Origin: CAILHX01 sp046155285
GTDB lineage: Bacteria > Pseudomonadota > Gammaproteobacteria > Burkholderiales > Methylophilaceae
Direction: 5' to 3'
DNA length: 64,000 nucleotides
NCBI GenBank assembly: GCA_046155285.1
Contig: JBJXEA010000017.1
Span: forward strand, 248,001-312,000
In this document: one piece after another, positions 1-7,662 of the stretch
Numbering within the stretch: the stretch's first letter is position 1
Layout of the letters: each line of letters opens with the position of its first letter
Notes under the pieces: model-generated
Seen by the model: only the letters and a program-made list of their open reading frames with translations
Told to the model about the DNA's origin: nothing
Databases searched by the model: none
Made by a program: the position numbers and the translations under genes

Positions 1-2
1 GG

Positions 3-398
3 CCATTTCCAAACGTGGTTGAGGGCATCAAAGCCATGCAGCAAGCGGGTTACCGCTTGGCCTGCATCACCAACAAAGCCGCCAAATTCACTATCCCACT
101 GCTTAAAGATACCGGCTTGCATGATTGCTTTGAATTGATACTTTCCGGCGACAGCTTACCCAAACGCAAGCCCGACCCACTACCTTTGCTGCACGCTTGT
201 GAACAATTTGGCATAACTCCAAGCCAGATGCTGTTGATAGGCGATTCGCTCAACGACACCCAAGCCGCCCGTGCTGCGGGCTGCCATGTATTTTGCGTGC
301 CTTACGGCTATAATCGCGGCGGCGACGTGCGCGACCTTGATTTGGACGCAGTGGTTGGCAGCTTGCTGGAAGCCAGTACCTTGATTTGCAGGAAATGA
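3..398 (+). CDS. gph: Phosphoglycolate phosphatase, 3' part (HAD family)
   Basis: C-terminal part of a HAD-superfamily phosphatase whose 5' end lies outside the window. The frame is open from the left edge, so the GTG at 15 is not the true start. Visible HAD motifs are the motif III lysine in KRKPDP and the motif IV acidic loop LLIGDSLNDTQAARAAG; the nucleophile motif DxDGT must lie upstream. The Gph family hydrolyses 2-phosphoglycolate arising from DNA repair or oxygenase side reactions. It ends one base before the trpE ATG, and a gph-trpE pair is common in betaproteobacteria. Another HAD phosphatase is possible, but the context favours Gph. Confidence 0.85.
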   Translation, partial: PFPNVVEGIKAMQQAGYRLACITNKAAKFTIPLLKDTGLHDCFELILSGDSLPKRKPDPLPLLHACEQFGITPSQMLLIGDSLNDTQAARAAGCHVFCVPYGYNRGGDVRDLDLDAVVGSLLEASTLICRK

Positions 399-399
399 C

Positions 400-1881
400 A
401 TGATTAGCCAAGCCCAATTTGATGAACTCGCTAAGCAAGGCTACAGCCGCATTCCGCTTGTGGCCGAGACCTTCGCCGACCTCGACACGCCACTATCGCT
501 CTACCTCAAACTCGCTAACCAGCCATATTCCTATCTGCTGGAATCGGTGCAAGGCGGTGAACGCTTCGGACGCTATTCCTTTATTGGCCTACCTGCCAAA
601 ACGCGCATTGTGGTTCATGGACGCAAGGTGGAAGTGATTAAAGGCAGCAAAATCATCGAAAGCGTTGCCGACACCAACCCGCTGGATTTTGTGAAGCAAT
701 ACCAGTCGCGCTTCAAGGTCGCGCCACTCACAGGATTACCGCGCTTCACCGGCGGCTTAGCGGGCTATTTCGGCTACGAAACCGTGCGTTACATTGAGCA
801 GCGCCTAGCAAAAACCAATAAACCCGATGCACTCGGCACGCCTGACGTGCTGCTACTGCTCACCGAAGAGTTAGCAGTGGTAGATAACCTGTCCGGTCGC
901 CTCACTTTCATCGTCTATGCCGACCCCGCGCAGCCGCAAGCCTATCAATCGGCACAAGCACGCCTAAGCCAGCTCATTCAAGCCTTGCGCCAACCTGCCA
1001 GCATCCCCGAAACCCCCGCCATGAAAGCGGAAACCGCCACATCAGAATTTGGCGAAGCGGGTTTCAAAGCTGCCGTGGAAAAAGCCAAGCAATACATTTT
1101 TGACGGCGACATCATGCAAGTGGTGTTATCGCAACGTATATCGCAACCTTTCACCGCATCGCCCTTATCCTTATACCGCGCGCTACGCAGCTTGAATCCA
1201 TCACCCTATATGTTCTATTACGACATGGACAACCACCACATCGTCGGCGCATCGCCAGAGATTTTGGTACGGTTAGAAAACGACGTAGTCACCTCGCGTC
1301 CCATCGCCGGCACCCGTACGCGCGGCAAAACCCGCGAGCAAGATGTAGCACTGGCCGAAGAGCTGCTGGCCGACCCCAAAGAATGCGCCGAGCACGTCAT
1401 GCTGATAGACCTCGGACGTAACGACGTCGGCCGTGTGGCAGAAGAAGGCACGGTCACCCTCACCGACAAAATGATCATCGAGCGCTACTCCCACGTCATG
1501 CACATCGTCTCCAACGTCGAAGGCAAGCTCAAACCGGGGTTGGACGCGATTGATGTACTCAAGGCCACCTTCCCCGCCGGTACCGTCTCCGGTGCCGCCA
1601 AGGTGCGGGCGATGGAAATCATTGACGAACTAGAACCGACCAAGCGCGGCATCTACGCCGGGGCAGTGGGATATTTAGGATTCAACGGCGACATGGACTT
1701 AGCCATCGCCATCCGTACCGCTGTGGTCAAGGACGGCACGCTCTATGTGCAGGCCGGGGCGGGCATCGTCGCGGATTCGGTGCCTGATAGCGAATGGATG
1801 GAGACGCAGAACAAGGCGCGGGCGGTGTTACGCGCAGCGGAGATGGTGCTGGATGGGTTGGACGATCAGGTTCACCGCTGA
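400..1881 (+). CDS. trpE: Anthranilate synthase component I
   Basis: 493 residues, the normal length for TrpE. The enzyme converts chorismate to anthranilate, the first committed step of tryptophan synthesis, using ammonia from a TrpG subunit. The N-terminal domain carries the LLES tryptophan feedback motif near residue 48. The chorismate-binding domain shows IAGTRTRG, ERYSHVMHIVSNV, GTVSGAAK and AGAGIVADSVPDSE. It follows gph by one base. The usual partner trpG is not next door: a decayed hicAB pair begins on the stop codon instead, so trpGDC must be elsewhere if the pathway is complete. Confidence 0.97.
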   Translation: MISQAQFDELAKQGYSRIPLVAETFADLDTPLSLYLKLANQPYSYLLESVQGGERFGRYSFIGLPAKTRIVVHGRKVEVIKGSKIIESVADTNPLDFVKQYQSRFKVAPLTGLPRFTGGLAGYFGYETVRYIEQRLAKTNKPDALGTPDVLLLLTEELAVVDNLSGRLTFIVYADPAQPQAYQSAQARLSQLIQALRQPASIPETPAMKAETATSEFGEAGFKAAVEKAKQYIFDGDIMQVVLSQRISQPFTASPLSLYRALRSLNPSPYMFYYDMDNHHIVGASPEILVRLENDVVTSRPIAGTRTRGKTREQDVALAEELLADPKECAEHVMLIDLGRNDVGRVAEEGTVTLTDKMIIERYSHVMHIVSNVEGKLKPGLDAIDVLKATFPAGTVSGAAKVRAMEIIDELEPTKRGIYAGAVGYLGFNGDMDLAIAIRTAVVKDGTLYVQAGAGIVADSVPDSEWMETQNKARAVLRAAEMVLDGLDDQVHR

Positions 1882-2163
1882 TGGGTAAAACTGAAAACAC
1901 ACTGCATGCAGTTTTGCGCGGCGACTCCGATAGCAATATCGGGTTTTCTGATTTGCGAAACTTACTTGAAGCCTTGGGTTTTAAAGGAAGACGACCAGCG
2001 CTTCATTGTGGAGGTGCCAGAGTTACCCGGTTGCATGGCGGATGGTCTGGCCTAACAGGAAGCTGTGCAGAACGCCGAGCAGGTGATTGCGGAGTGGATA
2101 GAGACAGCTACCGAGCTGGAGCGGATTATTCCTCAACCAGCTAGAAAGCTAATGTATGCTTGA
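1881..2163 (+). pseudogene. Decayed hicAB toxin-antitoxin remnant
   Basis: Two partial reading frames overlap here. An ATG overlapping the trpE stop opens about 37 residues resembling the N-terminus of a HicA toxin (NIGFSDLRNLLEALGF). The frame then shifts at about 1987-1991, without the catalytic histidine region, into the C-terminal two thirds of a HicB antitoxin (FIVEVPELPGCMADGLA, then QEAVQNAEQVIAEWIETA). The HicB frame is broken by an in-frame TAA at 2053-2055 and ends with TGA at 2161-2163. So the 3' part of hicA and the 5' part of hicB were deleted and the rest carries a stop. No functional toxin or antitoxin is expected. The assignment rests on remembered family sequences. Confidence 0.75.
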
Positions 2164-2174
2164 TGCTGATGGCA

Positions 2175-2280
2175 CGTCATTCCGGCCTTGAGCCGGAATC
2201 CAGTAATAGGGTGCGGCATCTGCCGGAAGTGGTTTTGAAAGTTATTTGGCGGATAACGCCTACGGCTCATCCGTCCTAAG
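2175..2280. repeat. Short dispersed palindromic repeats
   Basis: Positions 2175-2203 hold an inverted repeat (GGATTCCGGC type arms around CTTGA), and 2239-2280 hold a second common repeat type ending in CTCATCCGTCCTA. Related arms occur near 21680-21785 and 26713-26896. These look like REP-type intergenic repeats rather than genes. No coding potential was seen between 2164 and 2291. Confidence 0.5.
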
Positions 2281-2291
2281 AGTTCTACTTG

Positions 2292-2711
2292 CTATTCAGC
2301 TTCCCGATGCCCCATAAGCACAATTTCTAGACTCTCAATTTGAACGCCTTTATTGCTTCCTGAATCATTCCGCATGATGGCGACCATGTTTGTAAAAGTT
2401 CGTCGTTGATCTTTTGTCGCCATCTTGGCGCCAAGTCGTTCGAACGCAGCGAATGCTTCGACGGCTTGTGTAGATCCATACAAGCAGACACGTGCCTTTG
2501 CATCCGCCGTTCTAGTGAATATCTCGCGAATCAGGTTAGGCTGAGCCTTGGAGGCTAATTGAGCCTGCTCGCAGACACACTTCAGATAGTCAGTGTATGC
2601 CTGAGTTCGGAGGCCACGGTAGTGCTTCTGGTTTTCTAGGTGGCGAGTGAAGAAGTATTGAAGTACTGCGCCAACCACTGCGCCGAGAAGGGTGAAGACG
2701 GCTATGTTCAT
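2292..2711 (-). CDS. Small membrane-anchored hypothetical protein
   Basis: 139 residues and not recognised. The first ~20 residues (IAVFTLLGAVVGAVLQYFF) form one hydrophobic segment, followed by a basic, polar, probably helical cytoplasmic part rich in Ala, Glu, Arg and Gln with two or three cysteines. This looks like a single-pass protein with a soluble tail. It lies downstream of the CBS gene on the same strand, with a hairpin between them. No catalytic motif is visible, so no function is proposed. Confidence 0.6.
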   Translation of the reverse strand: MNIAVFTLLGAVVGAVLQYFFTRHLENQKHYRGLRTQAYTDYLKCVCEQAQLASKAQPNLIREIFTRTADAKARVCLYGSTQAVEAFAAFERLGAKMATKDQRRTFTNMVAIMRNDSGSNKGVQIESLEIVLMGHREAE

Positions 2712-2729
2712 AACGAGCCTTTCTGAGTG

Positions 2730-2747
2730 ACCTAACGTAAGTTAGGT
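2730..2747. other. Perfect palindrome between two minus-strand genes
   Basis: ACCTAAC-GTAA-GTTAGGT has perfect 7-bp arms with a 4-base loop. It lies 4 bases past the stop of the CBS gene and 18 bases before the start of the small membrane protein. There is no clear U-tract, so it may be an operator or an mRNA-end hairpin rather than a classical terminator. Confidence 0.5.
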
Positions 2748-2751
2748 CGCA

Positions 2752-3186
2752 TCACCCCTGAATATAACTCTCCAACTGATTTATCAAAAACTGCTGATAT
2801 TCAATCGTTTCTTTCACCAAGTCACCAATAGAAATAATCCCAACCACCTTGCCGTCTTCCATCACTGGCAGGTGTCGGATGCGCTTGGTGCTAACTAGGT
2901 TGAGGCATTGCTCGATGGTGTCTTTGGGAGAGACGGTGATGAGGTATTGTTTATCGGTCATGACATCTTTGACCGGGGTGTCTTGGGAGGTTTTGCCTTT
3001 GAGTACCACGCTACGGGCGTAGTCGCGTTCAGAGAAAATGCCGTTGAGCTGCCCGTCGTCTATGACTAATAGCGCACCAATATGTTTTTCTGCCATGACT
3101 ACCAAGGTGTCATAGACCGAGGTGTTCGATGTCACAGAAAGAACAGGGCCGGTTCTGGTGGCAATCACTTGACGCACAGTTTTCAT
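2752..3186 (-). CDS. Tandem CBS-domain protein
   Basis: 144 residues made almost entirely of two CBS domains, about residues 8-65 and 72-130. The second CBS repeat shows the typical RIRHLPVMEDGKVVGIISIGDLVK. Such stand-alone CBS pairs bind adenosine nucleotides and act as energy sensors or regulators of other proteins; the ligand and partner cannot be read from this sequence. It is transcribed away from the EamA transporter, so the 50-100 bases between them should hold both promoters. The start is the ATG after an AGGAGATAA ribosome-binding site. Confidence 0.9.
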   Translation of the reverse strand: MKTVRQVIATRTGPVLSVTSNTSVYDTLVVMAEKHIGALLVIDDGQLNGIFSERDYARSVVLKGKTSQDTPVKDVMTDKQYLITVSPKDTIEQCLNLVSTKRIRHLPVMEDGKVVGIISIGDLVKETIEYQQFLINQLESYIQG

Positions 3187-3285
3187 GCTTTATCTCCTCA
3201 AAGACAGGCAGCCTTATAGGTTAAAATGTGGCTGCATTGATTGCAGTTTAGCTTTTTTTTCTTCCATGTAAAGGGTTTCCGCCGC

Positions 3286-4197
3286 GTGTCACAAAAATCT
3301 TCTTTTCACGCCCTCCTCGCGTTGCTGTTTTTGTCGTTTATCTGGGGTTATAACTGGGTGGTGATGAAGCTAGCGCTGCCTTTCATCGGCGCTATTCAAT
3401 TTGCCGCGATACGCACTTTTTTTGCCGCGATGATGTTGTTTGCTTTTGTGCTGCTATTAAAAAAACCGCTTGGCCTCTCGCAGTCTGGCAAGACCTTGGT
3501 TTTAGGGTTGTTGCAAACCACCGGATTCGTAGGTTTTTCTATGGCTGCACTGGTGCAAGGCGGTGCTGGCAAGGTGGCGGTGCTGGTGTTTATCATGCCA
3601 TTTTGGGTGCTGCTGTTGGCGTGGCCGGTGTTGGGTGAAAAGGTGCGCGGGCTGCAATGGCTGGCGGTGTTGCTGGCGGTCATAGGCTTGGTCTATATTT
3701 TAGAGCCGTGGAATTTTCGCGGGCATGTACTGAGCAATGTGCTGGCGATATTGGCCGGATTAAGTTGGGCGCTGGCGGTGATTTTGGCGAAAAATATGCA
3801 TCATCAAGAGCCGCAGCGCGACTTGCTGAGCTTAACCGCTTGGCAAATGTTGCTGGGTTCGATCCCGCTGATTGTTCTGGCACTGTTGATTCCGGGGAAA
3901 CCTATTATTTGGAATGGTACGCTCATCCCCGCAATGGCATACAACATTGTGCTCACCAATGGCTTAGGCTGGCTCATTTGGCTATACGCACTGCAAAGAC
4001 TTCCCGCGGGAGTGGCGAGCATGAACGCATTACTGATTCCTGTCATTGCGGTGTTGGCAGCGTGGGGACACTTGGACGAAGTGCCGGCTTTCAACGAAGG
4101 CGTCGGGATGTCGCTGATAGCCGTTGCGTTGACCATGTTGGCGTGGTTGGCGATGCGCGGCAAACAGTCCGTGGAAGCGTCAGCGGGGCAGGATTGA
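3286..4197 (+). CDS. EamA/DMT-family transporter
   Basis: About 303 residues with ten predicted hydrophobic helices and the two EamA repeats of the drug/metabolite transporter superfamily (LLFLSFIWGYNWVVMKLALP begins the first). It is an inner-membrane permease whose substrate cannot be assigned. The frame is open from a TTG at 3241, but that start adds an odd Phe-rich stretch. The GTG at 3286, preceded by AAGGG and followed by a short polar N-terminus, is preferred. It lies 39 bases before the YebC-family gene. Confidence 0.85.
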   Translation: MSQKSSFHALLALLFLSFIWGYNWVVMKLALPFIGAIQFAAIRTFFAAMMLFAFVLLLKKPLGLSQSGKTLVLGLLQTTGFVGFSMAALVQGGAGKVAVLVFIMPFWVLLLAWPVLGEKVRGLQWLAVLLAVIGLVYILEPWNFRGHVLSNVLAILAGLSWALAVILAKNMHHQEPQRDLLSLTAWQMLLGSIPLIVLALLIPGKPIIWNGTLIPAMAYNIVLTNGLGWLIWLYALQRLPAGVASMNALLIPVIAVLAAWGHLDEVPAFNEGVGMSLIAVALTMLAWLAMRGKQSVEASAGQD

Positions 4198-4236
4198 TGG
4201 TAAAATTTCTGATGTTTTTAACAAGCTGGGGTTGAA

Positions 4237-4962
4237 ATGGCAGGGCATTCAAAGTGGGCAAACATCCAGCATCGCAAAGGCCGGCAGGATGCTAAACGCG
4301 GCAAAATTTTCACGCGGCTGATTAAAGAAATTACCGTCGCCGCCAGAATGGGTGGGGGCGATGCGGTCATCAATCCGCGTTTACGTATGGCGGTGGACAA
4401 AGCCAAAGCTGAATCCATGCCCAAGGACAATATCGAGAATGCGATTAAGCGCGGTTCTGGTCAGTTGGACGGCGTAAACTACGAAGAAATTCGTTACGAA
4501 GGCTATGGCATAGGCGGCGCGGCGGTGATGGTGGACTGCCTCACCGACAACAAACAGCGCACCGTGGCTGACGTGCGCCATGCTTTCAGCAAATACGGCG
4601 GCAACATGGGTACCGACGGCTCGGTGGCGTTCATGTTCAAAAATTGCGGCACACTGCTATTCGCCCCTGGCACCAGCGAGGATATGGTGATGGAAGCCGC
4701 GCTGGATGCGGGCGCGGAGGATGTCATCAGCAACGAAGATGGCAGCATCGAAGTCATCACCGCGCCCAATGACTTTGAAGCCGTTAAAGCCGCGCTGGAA
4801 AAAGCAGGATTAATGGCAGAAATGGCGGAAGTTACCATGAAACCCGACACTGAAACGGTGCTGACCGGCGATGACGCAACCAAGATGCAGAAACTGCTGG
4901 ATGCGCTGGATGATCTGGACGACGTGCAGGATGTTTACACCTCTGCCGCGATAGAAGAGTAA
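4237..4962 (+). CDS. yebC: YebC/PmpR-family DNA-binding regulator
   Basis: 241 residues, the standard length. The conserved N-terminus MAGHSKWANIQHRKGRQD and the three-domain YebC/TACO1 layout are clear. Family members are described as transcriptional regulators and, more recently, as factors helping ribosomes through difficult proline-rich sequences. The gene sits directly before ruvC, the classic yebC-ruvCAB arrangement, with 3 bases between the YebC stop and the proposed ruvC start. The ATG follows a GGGG-type ribosome-binding site. Confidence 0.95.
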   Translation: MAGHSKWANIQHRKGRQDAKRGKIFTRLIKEITVAARMGGGDAVINPRLRMAVDKAKAESMPKDNIENAIKRGSGQLDGVNYEEIRYEGYGIGGAAVMVDCLTDNKQRTVADVRHAFSKYGGNMGTDGSVAFMFKNCGTLLFAPGTSEDMVMEAALDAGAEDVISNEDGSIEVITAPNDFEAVKAALEKAGLMAEMAEVTMKPDTETVLTGDDATKMQKLLDALDDLDDVQDVYTSAAIEE

Positions 4963-4965
4963 GCC

Positions 4966-5511
4966 ATCAGCACCATACGCATCCTCGGCATAGACCCCGG
5001 CCTGCGGCTCACAGGGTTCGGGGTCATTGAAAAGATAGGCGAGAAGTTGCACTACATCAGTAGCGGCACGATTAAAACCACCACCGGCAAGGGTGCAGAA
5101 ATAGAAGACCTGCCCAGCCGCCTGAAAACCATACTGGACGGACTTTTCGAGGTCATAGACACCTACCTCCCAGAGCAGGTCGCCATCGAAAAAGTATTCG
5201 TCAACGTCAACCCTCAATCCACCTTATTGCTCGGCCAAGCGCGTGGCGCGGCGATTAGCGCGGTGGTGATACGCAAATTGTCGGTGGCGGAGTACACTGC
5301 GCTGCAAGTTAAACAGGCGGTGGTGGGCAATGGCCATGCCAAAAAAGAACAGGTGCAAGAGATGGTCAAGCGCCTGCTCAATTTGCCAGCCGTGCCCAAA
5401 CCAGATTCTGCCGACGCGCTGGCGTGCGCCATCTGTCATGCACATGGTGGGCAAGGCTTGGGAAAACTCGCCACCGCAGGGTTTCGCGTGCGTGGTGGGC
5501 GCTTGGTATGA
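4966..5511 (+). CDS. ruvC: Holliday junction resolvase RuvC, apparent ATC start
   Basis: 181 residues if started at ATC 4966 (MSTIRILGIDPG), the normal RuvC length. RuvC cuts Holliday junctions as a dimer together with RuvAB. The first catalytic aspartate is in ILGIDPG, the glutamate in VAIEKVFV, and the C-terminal acidic pair in KPDSADALA. There is no ATG, GTG or TTG between the yebC stop and this motif in frame. The first ordinary start, a TTG at 5047, would delete the catalytic aspartate. ATC 4966 has a purine-rich GAAGAG 6 bases upstream and ATA 4975 is a second candidate. The product is certain; the start is inferred. Confidence 0.9.
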   Translation: MSTIRILGIDPGLRLTGFGVIEKIGEKLHYISSGTIKTTTGKGAEIEDLPSRLKTILDGLFEVIDTYLPEQVAIEKVFVNVNPQSTLLLGQARGAAISAVVIRKLSVAEYTALQVKQAVVGNGHAKKEQVQEMVKRLLNLPAVPKPDSADALACAICHAHGGQGLGKLATAGFRVRGGRLV

Positions 5512-5575
5512 AACTCGCCACACGCCACTATCATTTCCGTGAAAACGGGAATTCATTTTTTGAGGAAACTACCCC

Positions 5576-6151
5576 ATGATAGGCCGCCTAACCGGAACAC
5601 TACTCGAAAAAAATCCCCCACAAGTACTAGTGGACGTGGGCGGCGTAGGTTACGAGGTGGATGTGCCCATGAGCAGCTTCTACAACCTGCCGGAAACGGG
5701 CGCCAAAGTCGCCTTGCTCACTCAGTTCGTGGTGCGCGAAGACGCACAACTCCTTTACGGTTTCCTCACTAATCAAGAGCGCGAAGCTTTCCGCCAGTTG
5801 GTCAAAGTCTCCGGCATAGGCGCAAAATCCGCGCTGGGTATCCTTTCCGGCTTGTCGGTGGACGACCTGAGTCAAGCCATCGCCGCACAAGACGTGGCCT
5901 TGCTGGTACGCATTCCCGGCATAGGCAAAAAAACCGCCGAGCGCATGTTGTTGGAATTGCGCGATAAATTCAGCTTTAGCGGCGGTGGGGTATCCGCCTT
6001 ACCTTCAAACACCAGCGATGTACTCAACGCGCTACTGGCATTAGGCTACAACGAACGCGAAGCCCTCGCCGCCAGCAAGCTTGTCCCTGCCGGAACAGGT
6101 GTTTCTGAAGGCATACGCTTGGCGCTGAAGTCTCTTTCTAAATCTGGCTAA
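5576..6151 (+). CDS. ruvA: Holliday junction helicase subunit RuvA
   Basis: 191 residues. RuvA binds the four-way junction as a tetramer and loads the RuvB motor. The N-terminal OB-fold starts MIGRLTGTLLEK, and two helix-hairpin-helix motifs follow (VSGIGAKSALGILSG and IPGIGKKTAERMLLEL, about residues 75-125). The C-terminal RuvB-binding domain ends the protein. It lies 64 bases after ruvC, with GAGG before the ATG. Unusually, about 1.5 kb of accessory genes separates it from ruvB. Confidence 0.97.
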   Translation: MIGRLTGTLLEKNPPQVLVDVGGVGYEVDVPMSSFYNLPETGAKVALLTQFVVREDAQLLYGFLTNQEREAFRQLVKVSGIGAKSALGILSGLSVDDLSQAIAAQDVALLVRIPGIGKKTAERMLLELRDKFSFSGGGVSALPSNTSDVLNALLALGYNEREALAASKLVPAGTGVSEGIRLALKSLSKSG

Positions 6152-6203
6152 ACACCTAAAACATCACGCTTTACGTTAATCACGCATCGCGTTATGATTG
6201 CCT

Positions 6204-6482
6204 ATGCTCCAAACTTTCAAATGCGCGGATACGGAGAAACTTTTTAACGGCAAGCGAGTTGCGCGTTTTGCCAATATTGAGCGCGTAGCTTTGCGTAAGT
6301 TAGAGCAATTAAATCTAGCGCAAACCATAGACGACATGCGCGCACCGCCAGGAAACAGGCTGGAGTTGTTACAAGGCAACCGCGCAGGACAATGGAGTGT
6401 GCGTATCAACGACCAATGGCGGTTGTGTTTTCGCTGGGAAAACAACAACGCGCTGGATGTGGAGATCGTGGATTACCACTAG
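6204..6482 (+). CDS. higB: HigB-type toxin (RelE/ParE superfamily)
   Basis: 92 residues from ATG 6204; an upstream TTG at 6198 is also in frame. It resembles plasmid-maintenance killer proteins of the HigB family, with an FKCADTEKLF N-terminus, a central basic helix and the C-terminal pattern GQWSVRINDQWRLCFRW. HigB toxins are ribosome-dependent mRNA endonucleases. The antitoxin gene follows after 9 bases in the typical toxin-first order. It is intact and appears functional. The pair lies between ruvA and ruvB, suggesting acquisition. Confidence 0.9.
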   Translation: MLQTFKCADTEKLFNGKRVARFANIERVALRKLEQLNLAQTIDDMRAPPGNRLELLQGNRAGQWSVRINDQWRLCFRWENNNALDVEIVDYH

Positions 6483-6491
6483 GAGGCAACC

Positions 6492-6809
6492 ATGAAACGA
6501 GAAATCCCCCCGGTATCGCCGGGCGAAATGTTGCTGGAAGAGTTCCTCAAACCAGGTGGCTTGAGCCAATATCGGCTCGCCAAAGAGATAGGCGTACCGC
6601 CGCAGCGTATAGGCGAGATTGTTGCAGGACGGAGGGCGATTACGGCAGATACAGATTTACGCCTGTGCCGCTTTTTCGGGTTGTCGGATGGCTGGTGGCT
6701 AAGTTTGCAAGCCAAATACGATACCGAGATGGCGCGGGATGCGATGGCGGAAGTGCTTTCTCATATTCAGCGGTGGCAGCCGGAAAATGCTGAAATTGCA
6801 ATCCCATAG
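6492..6809 (+). CDS. higA: HigA-type antitoxin, HTH_3/XRE
   Basis: 105 residues with a central helix-turn-helix (LSQYRLAKEIGVPPQRIGEI and RRAITADTDLRLCRFFGL). The PPVSPGEMLLEEFLKP N-terminus is the usual HigA signature. It should bind and neutralise HigB and repress the higBA promoter upstream of 6204. A GGAGG ribosome-binding site lies just before the ATG. The C-terminus is short, as in chromosomal HigA proteins. Confidence 0.93.
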   Translation: MKREIPPVSPGEMLLEEFLKPGGLSQYRLAKEIGVPPQRIGEIVAGRRAITADTDLRLCRFFGLSDGWWLSLQAKYDTEMARDAMAEVLSHIQRWQPENAEIAIP

Positions 6810-6826
6810 ACAATGAGAAGAGTTTT

Positions 6827-7627
6827 ATGAGACTTACAGCTCTCTTGGCAGTTTTTATATTTGGTCATATCCCTTTTTCAACTTCTGTTTTTGCTTCGCC
6901 AGTGATGACCTATGAAGAATGGAATAAGCCCTATAAAGGCTGCTACGAGAAAGAGTGCAAAGATGAGACAGATTGTGAGCTTGAAATAAAGTCTTGCTTA
7001 ATGAATGCTGAAAAACAAAATTTTGATTCAAAAGTAGCACGTAGAGGAAATGATTTAATTATTACACTGGAAAACAAGCAATCCAAGATTGTTTGCGATG
7101 CTCCCCCAGAAGTGGGGAATGGCTGTCTTGGAGGGCATCATTTCTACTATGTAAAATATTTTCCAGAAATCCACCAGCACCTTGTTTACTATGACATTAA
7201 TGATTTGTATGACCGTACCATTTTCTCGCTTGTAGGGTCACGCAATGGTGAGATAACAAACATTGATGGGTGGCCAGTCGTGTCTCCAGATGGAAAGTAT
7301 TTTGTAACCATTAACCCTAATTCGGTTGATTCAGATTTGGTTGATGAGCATGAAGGCGAGGAAAGTGTTATACAAATATGGGATATATCAGATTGGTATC
7401 CGACCTTGGTTTGGTCACAAAGTGCTTTCGACACACTATTGGCGCATCCAGTATGGGTCACTTCTGAGTCAATTGAATTCACCCAACATTATTCAAAGTC
7501 CAGTCAGTCTGGTTTGTCTGGTAAGGCAGAACGGTGTGTAGCAACTGTTACGCTTTATGATAAAAGTTACAATTCATGGCGATTCACAGCAAGAATTTGT
7601 GAGATCAAAAGTAAGGAAAAAAGATAG
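6827..7627 (+). CDS. AT-rich secreted hypothetical protein
   Basis: 266 residues with a signal peptide (MRLTALLAVFIFGHIPFS, likely cleaved after SVFAS near residue 24). The mature part has several Cys residues in its first 60 positions (pattern CYEKECKDETDCELEIKSC) and later short beta-rich pieces like propeller blades (WPVVSPDGKYFVTINP, VIQIWDISDW). I recognise no family. Base composition is clearly more AT-rich than the ruv genes on both sides, a sign of horizontal transfer. It starts 17 bases after higA and may share its transcript. Function unknown. Confidence 0.7.
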   Translation: MRLTALLAVFIFGHIPFSTSVFASPVMTYEEWNKPYKGCYEKECKDETDCELEIKSCLMNAEKQNFDSKVARRGNDLIITLENKQSKIVCDAPPEVGNGCLGGHHFYYVKYFPEIHQHLVYYDINDLYDRTIFSLVGSRNGEITNIDGWPVVSPDGKYFVTINPNSVDSDLVDEHEGEESVIQIWDISDWYPTLVWSQSAFDTLLAHPVWVTSESIEFTQHYSKSSQSGLSGKAERCVATVTLYDKSYNSWRFTARICEIKSKEKR

Positions 7628-7662
7628 TTATATGCCATACAAGTTTATTAGCGATTAACCAA

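Noticed and set aside
1794..2144. Open frame overlapping the end of trpE and running into the hicAB scar
   Set aside because: Its first part is the trpE sequence in another frame, and its tail is unrelated to any protein. Only the segment from 1881 resembles HicA.
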